A DNA stretch of 12,949 nt, taken from CALRBF01 sp041164045 (GTDB taxonomy: Bacteria; Patescibacteriota; Minisyncoccia; SW-4-49-11). Within the stretch, counting starts at the first letter, position 1. The number at the start of each line of letters is the position of its first letter. Below the pieces are notes generated by a model. The model did no database searches, was not told where the DNA came from, and saw only the letters and a program-made list of their open reading frames with translations. The stretch lies in assembly GCA_041164045.1 (NCBI GenBank), contig JBEAQD010000034.1, positions 1-12,949 on the forward strand. The letters are read 5' to 3'. This document shows, one piece after another, positions 1-5,745 of the stretch. The translations under genes were made by a program, and so were the position numbers.

Positions 1-1902
1 GAGGCTATTTCTTGGCATTTGGCTCATATTTTGAAATTAAAACCTAGTTCAGCTAAGCGAATGGTATTTCACGAGATTACAGAGTCAGCGATTAAAGAGG
101 CTTTGGCTAACCCTAGATATATAGATTTGAATTTGGTAGATGCACAGCAGGCTAGACGGGCTCTGGATCGTTTGGTTGGTTATAAATTGTCTCCATTTTT
201 GTGGAAAAAAGTCCAGCGAGGGCTCTCAGCAGGGCGAGTGCAGTCGGTGGCTTTGCGGCTAATTGTAGATAGAGAAAGAGAAATTGAATCTTTCCAATCG
301 CAAGAATATTGGACAATTAGTGGTATATTTAATTCTAATAATGACAAGAATCTCGATATTAACTCTACTTTGACTCATATAGATAATAAAAGATTAGATA
401 AATTTGCATTTAAGTCCGAGTCGGAGTCTCAGAATTTGGTAGATAAACTCCAAACTTTGTCTTATAAAGTCAAGTCTATTGAGAATAAAGCGGTCTCAAG
501 GAACCCATATCCACCTTTTATTACTTCCTCACTACAACAGGATGCAGCTAGAAGATTGTATTTCTCAGCCAAACAAACTATGATGATAGCTCAGCAATTA
601 TATGAGGGTATTGCTATTGGTAGCCGTGGGCAAATTGGACTTATCACTTATATGAGAACTGACTCCACTAATTTATCGGCTCAGGCTATCAGTTCTGCTA
701 AGAGTGAGATTGTCAGACAATTTGGGGAGAAATATTATCAGAGTAGACAATTCAAGACTAAGTCTAAAAATGCTCAAGAGGCTCATGAGGCTATTCGCCC
801 AACTGATCCTAGTATTACACCTGAAGAGGTTAAGCCATACTTAGATGATAAACAATATAAATTATATACTCTAATCTGGGGTAGATTTATGGCAAGCCAG
901 ATGAAACCGGCTACCTTTGAGACTATGAATGTGTCTATACAAGATATAGAATCTAGTAAATATACTTTTAGCACTAATGGGAAGAGACTGGTCTTTGATG
1001 GGTTTATGCGAGTATATGATTTGAAATCAGAGGATGTTATATTACCAAATTTAAATGAAGGTGAAAATTTAGCGACCAAAAAGATTGAAGGGGAACAGCA
1101 TTTTACCCAACCTCCAGCTAGATATAGTGAAAGTAGTCTGGTCAAAGCCTTAGAGACTAATGCTATTGGGAGGCCATCCACCTATGCCTCAATTATATCT
1201 ACCATACAGACTAGAGGTTATGTAGTTAAAAACGAAGATAGACGGTTTGCCCCTACTGATATTGGCAAAACTGTAACAGATATGTTGGTAGAACATTTCC
1301 CTCAAATTGTAGATATTGAATTTACAGCCAAAGTAGAAGAGCAATTCGATGAGATTTCTCTTGGGAAAGACACTTATCAGAAGGCTATGGCTGATTTTTA
1401 TAATCCTTTTGAACAAAACTTGAAGTCAAAAGAAAAAACCGTAGAAAGACATCGTGAGATAATAACTGATAGACCTTGTCCAGAATGTGGGGGGCAATTG
1501 GAATTAAAACGCAGTAAATTTGGGAAATTTGTGGCCTGTACTAATTATCCAGAGTGTAAATATACTGATAAAAGTGATGAGGAAAAGCAGCTTCAAGCAG
1601 ATTTTGGTGGAGAAAAATGTCCTAATTGTGATGATGGTGTGATGGAGGTAAAAAGCGGAAGATTCGGACCATTTTTGGGATGCTCCAATTATCCTACTTG
1701 TAAAACTATCAAAAAAATTGAAAATAAAACTGGGGAGAAATGCCCAGAATGTCAAATTGGTGATATGGTGTTCAAAAAAGGTAAAAGGGGACCGTTCAGA
1801 GCTTGTAACAGGTATCCAGAATGTAAATATATCGAAGGTGCTAAAAAGAAAGCAGCTTCAAGTTATAAGTCCAAAAAACCTACTAAAGCTAAGGCGAAAT
1901 AG
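1..1902 (+). CDS. topA: DNA topoisomerase I (type IA), 5' end cut by window
   Basis: Type IA topoisomerase that relaxes negative supercoils by cutting one strand through a 5'-phosphotyrosine. The reading frame is open from base 1; the first codons (E-A-I-S-W-H-L) match the end of the Toprim acidic motif (DREGEAI-WHL in the family), so roughly 115 N-terminal residues lie outside the window. The core shows LDRLVGYKLSP, GLSAGRVQSVALR and the active-site block ITYMRTDS, with the catalytic Tyr at 649-651 and its partner Arg two codons on. The C-terminus carries three four-cysteine zinc ribbons at about 1477-1557, 1618-1701 and 1741-1824, each of the form CPxC...CxxYPxC, followed by a Lys-rich tail. 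This is the normal bacterial arrangement with three ribbons. A TTG at 19 could be misread as a start, but homology continues upstream of it. The gene ends with TAG, the only non-TAA stop seen here. Its likely terminator is at 2214-2233, giving an unusually long structured 3' UTR. Confidence 0.97.
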   Translation, partial: EAISWHLAHILKLKPSSAKRMVFHEITESAIKEALANPRYIDLNLVDAQQARRALDRLVGYKLSPFLWKKVQRGLSAGRVQSVALRLIVDREREIESFQSQEYWTISGIFNSNNDKNLDINSTLTHIDNKRLDKFAFKSESESQNLVDKLQTLSYKVKSIENKAVSRNPYPPFITSSLQQDAARRLYFSAKQTMMIAQQLYEGIAIGSRGQIGLITYMRTDSTNLSAQAISSAKSEIVRQFGEKYYQSRQFKTKSKNAQEAHEAIRPTDPSITPEEVKPYLDDKQYKLYTLIWGRFMASQMKPATFETMNVSIQDIESSKYTFSTNGKRLVFDGFMRVYDLKSEDVILPNLNEGENLATKKIEGEQHFTQPPARYSESSLVKALETNAIGRPSTYASIISTIQTRGYVVKNEDRRFAPTDIGKTVTDMLVEHFPQIVDIEFTAKVEEQFDEISLGKDTYQKAMADFYNPFEQNLKSKEKTVERHREIITDRPCPECGGQLELKRSKFGKFVACTNYPECKYTDKSDEEKQLQADFGGEKCPNCDDGVMEVKSGRFGPFLGCSNYPTCKTIKKIENKTGEKCPECQIGDMVFKKGKRGPFRACNRYPECKYIEGAKKKAASSYKSKKPTKAKAK

Positions 1903-2103
1903 GGTTAGGATGTAAGACAGGTGTGGACTGAGCTAAATTCCCCTCTCATCCCTACGGGAGATAAATTGAGGGGTGGCGGGCTTGCCTGACGGGGTGGAGT
2001 GTTTTGCAATTTGCTTTATATCCTCCTTAGGAGGAGGTGCACCAAAGGGGCGGAGGTGGATTAAGTTAAAAATTATATTCTATCCACCCTCCCCCTACGG
2101 GTA

Positions 2104-2138
2104 CTCCCTCCCTGCCTACCGCAGGCAGGTAAAGGGAG
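2104..2138. repeat. Two-tier hairpin
   Basis: The outer stem is CTCCCT (2104-2109) with AGGGAG (2133-2138). The inner stem is a perfect 7-bp pair, CCTGCCT (2111-2117) with AGGCAGG (2123-2129), closing a 5-base loop ACCGC. No T-run follows on the + strand, so this is not an intrinsic terminator for topA. It is the most stable-looking part of the GC-rich intergenic block and may slow exonucleases at the topA mRNA 3' end (inference). Confidence 0.6.
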
Positions 2139-2171
2139 ACAAAATACTTACAAGGTCGCACCTACGAAAAA

Positions 2172-2194
2172 ACCACGTCGGCGTGGTAGCCGAC
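2172..2194. repeat. Two overlapping, mutually exclusive hairpins
   Basis: ACCACG (2172-2177) pairs with CGTGGT (2182-2187) around a TCGG loop. Alternatively GTCGGC (2177-2182) pairs with GCCGAC (2189-2194) around GTGGTA. The two stems share bases 2177 and 2182-2187, so only one can form at a time. The unit is flanked by direct copies of CTACGAAAAAA, at 2162-2172 and 2196-2206. Read on the - strand, the first stem is followed at once by a run of T, which would make a leftward intrinsic terminator, although no leftward gene is visible. Confidence 0.5.
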
Positions 2195-2213
2195 TCTACG
2201 AAAAAAATTACCT

Positions 2214-2233
2214 AAACCCCTAATGGGGTTTTT
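2214..2233 (+). terminator. Rho-independent terminator downstream of topA
   Basis: AAACCCC (2214-2220) pairs with GGGGTTT (2225-2231) over a TAAT loop, and the T-run continues to 2233 followed by more T-rich sequence. This is a standard intrinsic terminator separating topA transcription from the mraZ promoter. The A-run at 2201-2207 means the same stem could also work leftward. Confidence 0.85.
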
Positions 2234-2244
2234 ATTTTATAAAA

Positions 2245-2253
2245 TGTGGATAA
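2245..2253 (-). promoter_or_regulatory. Candidate DnaA box
   Basis: TGTGGATAA on the + strand is TTATCCACA on the - strand, an exact match to the strong E. coli-type DnaA box consensus. It sits six bases upstream of the mraZ -35 hexamer. It is a single site without neighbouring boxes or a DNA-unwinding cluster, so it suggests transcriptional control rather than an origin. Confidence 0.45.
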
Positions 2254-2259
2254 ATTTAT

Positions 2260-2288
2260 TTGACAAGGGTTAGAAATGAGTATATAAT
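2260..2288 (+). promoter_or_regulatory. Consensus sigma-70 promoter of the mraZ operon
   Basis: TTGACA (2260-2265) and TATAAT (2283-2288) are both perfect hexamers and are separated by exactly 17 bases. Transcription should start near 2295, giving a leader of about 35 nt before the mraZ ATG at 2330. A promoter this close to consensus should be strong unless repressed, which fits the operator-like repeats overlapping its downstream edge. Confidence 0.9.
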
Positions 2289-2320
2289 GGTAAAAAGTGG
2301 TAGAAAATGGAAATAAATGG
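2286..2320 (+). promoter_or_regulatory. MraZ operator (four tandem 10-bp repeats)
   Basis: The core A(A/G)TGG occurs four times at exact 10-bp spacing: 2286-2290, 2296-2300, 2306-2310 and 2316-2320, each separated by an A/T-rich 5-base spacer. MraZ is known to bind direct TGG-containing repeats at this period upstream of its own gene in E. coli and Mycoplasma; the second copy reads AAAGTGG, close to the Mycoplasma box. The first copy overlaps the end of the -10 hexamer and the rest lie in the leader, so bound MraZ should block transcription of its own operon. The last copy continues as GGTGA, a weak ribosome-binding-like sequence six bases before the mraZ ATG. Confidence 0.82.
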
Positions 2321-2329
2321 TGAATAAAT

Positions 2330-2761
2330 ATGTTTATAGGTGAATATAGCCACAGTATTGATGATAAGGGACGACTTGCAGTCCCTAAAAAGTTTCAAGA
2401 GGATTTGAAAGCTGGGCTTGTTGTTACTAAAGGTTTGGATAATTGTCTCTGGGTTTATACCTATGAATCTTGGAAAGAACTTGCTACTAAATTGAGTAAA
2501 TTACCTATTAGTAGTAATAATAATCGAGCTTTTAGTCGGTTGATGTTAGCTGGAGCTATGGATGTAGCTCTAGATAAGCAAGGTAGAATTGTTTTGCCTG
2601 ACTATCTTAGAAATTATGCGAAGTTAGGTAAGAAGGTTGTAATCACAGGACTCTTTGATAGATTAGAAATTTGGGATGAGTCTGAATGGCAGGCTTATAA
2701 AGAAAGAACTGAGGCTGAGTCTGGTGAGATTGCCGAGCAATTAGCAGATTTAGGAGTGTAA
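2330..2761 (+). CDS. mraZ: Transcriptional regulator MraZ
   Basis: DNA-binding regulator of the division and cell-wall cluster; the family forms ring-shaped oligomers that bind tandem repeats at their own promoter. The 143-residue protein has the usual family length and two SpoVT-AbrB-type halves, each with the diagnostic DxxGR signature: DDKGRLAVP at about residues 11-19 and DKQGRIVLP at about 82-90. The N-terminus MFIGEYSHSID is typical of the family. The start at 2330 is the first ATG after the promoter. There is no good Shine-Dalgarno sequence, only GGTGA at 2319-2323. It is the first gene of the operon, and the four repeats directly upstream point to autoregulation. The stop lies two bases before rsmH, and the rsmH ribosome-binding site lies within the last mraZ codons. 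Confidence 0.97.
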   Translation: MFIGEYSHSIDDKGRLAVPKKFQEDLKAGLVVTKGLDNCLWVYTYESWKELATKLSKLPISSNNNRAFSRLMLAGAMDVALDKQGRIVLPDYLRNYAKLGKKVVITGLFDRLEIWDESEWQAYKERTEAESGEIAEQLADLGV

Positions 2762-2763
2762 TT

Positions 2764-3663
2764 ATGTCAGAATTAAAGCATATTCCAGTTTTAATAAATG
2801 AAGCGGTGCAGGGCTTGGCAATTAGAGAGAATGGAGTCTATGTAGATGCTACAGTTGGATTTGGTGGATATACTGAATTGATTGCAGAACATCTTGGTTC
2901 TGGAAAAGTAATTGGAATTGATGCTGACAGGCAGGCTTTGGATTTGGTAGAGCAGAGATTGGCTTCTCAAATTGCAGAGGGTAAAGTTATCCTGAAGCAT
3001 AGTAATTTTAGACTTATTGAACAGGTTTTGGCTGAATTGAGAGTGATTTCGGTTGATGGTATTGTAGCTGATTTAGGGTTATCTTCAATGGAATTAGATG
3101 ATGTCTCAAGAGGATTTAGCTTTAAGGAGGAGTCTCCGCTTGATATGAGATTTGATACTAGTTCTGATGGTTTGACTGCTGAAGAGATTCTGAATACTTA
3201 TTCTCAAAATGAGTTAACTGATTTATTTAGAGATTTGGGAGACGAGCCTTTTTCTGGTCGAATAGCTAGGGTTATTGTTGAATCTCGTAAAACACAATCC
3301 ATTAAAACTACTACTGAACTTGTTAATTTAATTTTATCTATTGTACCTGGTAAATTCGCTAAAAAATCCATTCACCCAGCGACTAGAGTATTTCAGGCTT
3401 TGAGAATGGAAGTGAATGATGAAATAGGAGCTCTAAATTCTCTATTAGCTTCATCTTTGAACTTATTAAGTTCTTCTGGAAGATTGGCTGTAGTTTCTTT
3501 TCACTCAGGGGAGGATAGAATTGTAAAGAATGTATTTCGTGAATGGAGGGCTCAGGGGTTTGTAAATATACTTACCAAAAAACCCATCACTCCCTCTGAG
3601 ATAGAATTGGGCGCGAATCCAAGGTCTCGTTCCGCTAAACTCCGTATTATTGAAAAAATCTAA
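2764..3663 (+). CDS. rsmH: 16S rRNA m4C1402 methyltransferase RsmH
   Basis: SAM-dependent N4-methyltransferase acting on C1402 in the decoding centre of 16S rRNA (older name MraW). The 299-residue length is normal. Motif I is DATVGFGGYTE (about 28-38), a variant of the usual DATxGxGGHS. Further family blocks are VIGIDAD (49-55), ADLGLSSMELDD (102-113), RGFSF with PLDMRFD (116-131), HPATRVFQALRMEVNDE (204-220) and FHSGEDRIVK (246-255), where Gly replaces the usual Leu. The C-terminal N-P-R-S-R-S-A-K-L-R is also typical. AGGAG at 2752-2756, seven bases before the ATG, is the only clear Shine-Dalgarno sequence among the starts in this window. mraZ-rsmH-ftsL-ftsI is the classical beginning of dcw clusters. 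Confidence 0.97.
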   Translation: MSELKHIPVLINEAVQGLAIRENGVYVDATVGFGGYTELIAEHLGSGKVIGIDADRQALDLVEQRLASQIAEGKVILKHSNFRLIEQVLAELRVISVDGIVADLGLSSMELDDVSRGFSFKEESPLDMRFDTSSDGLTAEEILNTYSQNELTDLFRDLGDEPFSGRIARVIVESRKTQSIKTTTELVNLILSIVPGKFAKKSIHPATRVFQALRMEVNDEIGALNSLLASSLNLLSSSGRLAVVSFHSGEDRIVKNVFREWRAQGFVNILTKKPITPSEIELGANPRSRSAKLRIIEKI

Positions 3664-3667
3664 ACTT

Positions 3668-3940
3668 ATGAAAATCCAATCAATCTACACATTAATTTTT
3701 ATAGCTCTCTTATTAGGAGTGGTTTATATTGCTGAGACTAATAGTCTTTGGGTAGGTAGTTATACCTTGGCTGATAAAAAGCAAGAATTAGCCGATACTA
3801 AGCATAATTATACTCAAATCCATACTACTATTGCTCAATATAATTCTATTGGTAATACTATGTCCAATCCAGATATAATAGCTATGGAAAAATCTAACTT
3901 TATTTATATAGATCAAAATGGAGCTTTGGTAAAAAAGTAA
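3668..3940 (+). CDS. ftsL: Small membrane protein, probable FtsL/DivIC-type division protein
   Basis: Protein of 90 residues with a short N-terminus, one transmembrane segment (about residues 6-23, IYTLIFIALLLGVVYIAE) and an outside region with a short heptad-like stretch (about 37-62: LADKKQELADTKHNYTQIHT). This is the size and topology of FtsL/DivIC proteins, which link FtsI and FtsW to the divisome. Sequence similarity alone is too weak to prove the family; the assignment rests on topology and on its position between rsmH and ftsI, where ftsL sits in most bacteria. I chose the ATG at 3668, four bases after the rsmH stop. A TTG at 3650 would add six residues and overlap rsmH. The tail FIYIDQNGALVKK is conserved-looking but unassigned. 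Confidence 0.7.
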   Translation: MKIQSIYTLIFIALLLGVVYIAETNSLWVGSYTLADKKQELADTKHNYTQIHTTIAQYNSIGNTMSNPDIIAMEKSNFIYIDQNGALVKK

Positions 3941-3943
3941 TTT

Positions 3944-5728
3944 ATGTCTATTAGGAGAGCAAAAAGGAGGGCTACAATAGCTACCAGACCTCAAAGTGAA
4001 ACTTGGAAATTTTGGGTATTTGTAGCTGGAATTAGTTTATTATTTTTGATAGTCCTTATTCGATTATTTCAAGTCCAAATTTTAGCTCATAGTGAATATA
4101 AAGCTAAAGCTGATAATAAGCATCAAGCTAGAGTTGATTTAATTGGGGATAGAGGGAATATTTATTTTCAAAATCTAAAGTCTGGGTATAATTTTCCTGT
4201 TGCGATTAATTTGATTACCTATGATATTGGATTTGATGCTAATTTTATAAGTCAGACTAATGAATCTAATAAAGCTCAGATTAAAGAATTTATTGACCAA
4301 AACTTTCCTGATATAGATAAAGTTAAGTTGGAAGAAGAGTTTAATAATAAAGATAAAAGGTATTATATTTTTGCAAAAGATGTGCCTGAGAATATTGTAG
4401 AGCCTCTAAAGAAGAAAGCTCTGAAAGGAATTATTTTGGAGAAAAAATCAGTCCGTCACTACCCAGAGAAAACTTTGGGTTCTCATATTTTAGGTTATTT
4501 CTCAGAATATAAGCAGAGAGGACAATATGGTGTTGAGAGATATTATAATGAACAATTAAAAGGAGAAACTGGCTTTGCTAATGTAGAAGCTAAGGATAGA
4601 AGAGGAGTCTGGCTAGCCAATACAAAAATAGAAAAGCAAGATGCTATTAATGGGGCTAATCTGATTTTGACTGTTGACCATACTATACAATTTAAGCTGG
4701 AAGAGATATTGGCAGAATTATCATCAGAATTTAAGCCTAAAACGGCCTTAGGTGTTATCATGGATCCTACAACTGGAGATATTTTAGCCATGGCTGCTAC
4801 TCCTAATTTTAATAGTAATGAATATAATAAGGTTGAGGACATAGGTGTCTTTAGGAATCCTTTGGTAGAAAATTTATACGAGCAAGGTTCTATTTTTAAG
4901 CCAATTACAGTAGGAATAGGTTTAGATAAGGATGTTATTACTCCGAGTACTACTTATGAAGATAAAGGAACAGAGAGAATTAATGGTTTTGATATATCTA
5001 ATTGGTCCAATAAGGTATATGGAACTCAAACTATGAGTTATGCTTTGGAAAATTCTCTAAATTTAGGCATGATTTTTATCCAAAGAAAATTAGGACGAGA
5101 AGCTTTTGTCTCTGGAATCATAGACCAATTTCAGATTGGTAGAGAAACTGGAGTAGATTTACCAGGGGAGGTTAAAAGTAAGACTGATAATTTGACCAAA
5201 CAAGCTCGAGATTTAAGAGAGGTAGATTTTGCTAATGCCTCTTATGGACAGGGAATATCTATGACTCCTATTAGGATGTTAACTTCATTTAACAGTATTA
5301 TCAATGAAGGTAAAATTATGAAGCCAAGAATTGTAAAGTCAATTCAAGGTCCAGATGGAGAAATAACAGATATTGAGCCAGAAGTACAAGGTCAGTCTAT
5401 GTCACCAAATAAAGCTAGAGAATTATCTGAAATGTTGGTAGATGTGGTGGAGAATAGCTCAGCTAGACAAGTTATGGTGGATGGTTATAGTATTGGTGGT
5501 AAAACAGGAACAGCTCAAATTGCAGGTATTGGTGGATTCAAGAAGGAAGGTGGAGAAACTCATCAGTCGTTTATACAATTTGCAACATTGGATAATCCAA
5601 AGTATACTTTACTTATATCTCTCAATGCTCCTCAAGGTTCTAGATTTGCTGATACCTCAGTTGTTCCAAAGATTAAGCCTTTAAATGAGTTTTTATTGAG
5701 TTATCTTAATGTATCTCCAGATAAATAA
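3944..5728 (+). CDS. ftsI: Penicillin-binding protein, class B transpeptidase (FtsI/PBP2-like)
   Basis: Septal peptidoglycan DD-transpeptidase. The 594-residue protein begins with a basic cytoplasmic tail (RRAKRRATIATRP), then one transmembrane helix (about 22-43) and the extracytoplasmic dimerisation/pedestal region, with GDRGNIY near residue 68 and RHYPEKTLGSHILGYF near 170. The transpeptidase domain has all three active-site motifs: SxxK as S316-I-F-K319 (Ser codon at 4889), SxN as S371-L-N373 (5054) and KTGT at 520-523 (5501). The catalytic set is therefore complete and the enzyme should be active and beta-lactam-binding. No PASTA domain is present. It starts three bases after the ftsL-like gene without a Shine-Dalgarno sequence, suggesting coupled translation. 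Its position makes division-specific FtsI more likely than elongation PBP2. Confidence 0.93.
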   Translation: MSIRRAKRRATIATRPQSETWKFWVFVAGISLLFLIVLIRLFQVQILAHSEYKAKADNKHQARVDLIGDRGNIYFQNLKSGYNFPVAINLITYDIGFDANFISQTNESNKAQIKEFIDQNFPDIDKVKLEEEFNNKDKRYYIFAKDVPENIVEPLKKKALKGIILEKKSVRHYPEKTLGSHILGYFSEYKQRGQYGVERYYNEQLKGETGFANVEAKDRRGVWLANTKIEKQDAINGANLILTVDHTIQFKLEEILAELSSEFKPKTALGVIMDPTTGDILAMAATPNFNSNEYNKVEDIGVFRNPLVENLYEQGSIFKPITVGIGLDKDVITPSTTYEDKGTERINGFDISNWSNKVYGTQTMSYALENSLNLGMIFIQRKLGREAFVSGIIDQFQIGRETGVDLPGEVKSKTDNLTKQARDLREVDFANASYGQGISMTPIRMLTSFNSIINEGKIMKPRIVKSIQGPDGEITDIEPEVQGQSMSPNKARELSEMLVDVVENSSARQVMVDGYSIGGKTGTAQIAGIGGFKKEGGETHQSFIQFATLDNPKYTLLISLNAPQGSRFADTSVVPKIKPLNEFLLSYLNVSPDK

Positions 5729-5745
5729 ATCTAATATAGTCTGTT

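Larger units (their letters stand above)
1921..2212. repeat. GC-rich, hairpin-dense intergenic element
   Basis: No gene is credible here. By hand count about 152 of the 300 bases in 1921-2220 are G or C, against 23 of 60 in a stretch of mraZ (2401-2460). The block is built from inverted repeats: CCCCTC (1940-1945) with GAGGGG (1968-1973); TCCTCC (2021-2026) with GGAGGA (2030-2035); GGTGGA (2055-2060) with TCCACC (2083-2088); and the hairpins at 2104-2138 and 2172-2194 listed separately. The self-complementary 9-mer CCCTACGGG occurs twice (1950-1958 and 2093-2101), and CTACG occurs four times (1952, 2095, 2162, 2196). I infer a dispersed, non-coding, possibly mobile repeat of the REP/MITE type inserted between topA and mraZ. 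Similar GC-rich palindromic blocks are, as far as I recall, common between genes in CPR genomes. No transposase or clean terminal repeat with target duplication is visible. Confidence 0.6.

Noticed and set aside
783..1181. Minus-strand open frame inside topA, and similar antisense frames at 4543-4842 and 5913-6206
   Set aside because: They lie opposite strongly conserved genes and show no protein features of their own.
2162..2206. CRISPR-like direct repeats (CTACGAAAAAA twice)
   Set aside because: Only two short copies exist, with a palindrome rather than a unique spacer between them, and no cas genes are nearby.
1973..2215. 80-codon open frame on the + strand in the topA-mraZ gap
   Set aside because: It is made of hairpin and repeat DNA, has no recognisable protein features, ends in the terminator stem and has no plausible start context.
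2245..2253. Replication origin at the DnaA box
   Set aside because: It is a single box, with no dnaA or dnaN neighbour and no cluster of boxes or AT-rich unwinding repeats.
3650..3667. TTG start for the FtsL-like gene overlapping rsmH
   Set aside because: The ATG at 3668 lies four bases after the rsmH stop and gives a normal short N-terminus; the extension adds only basic residues with no other support. It cannot be excluded.
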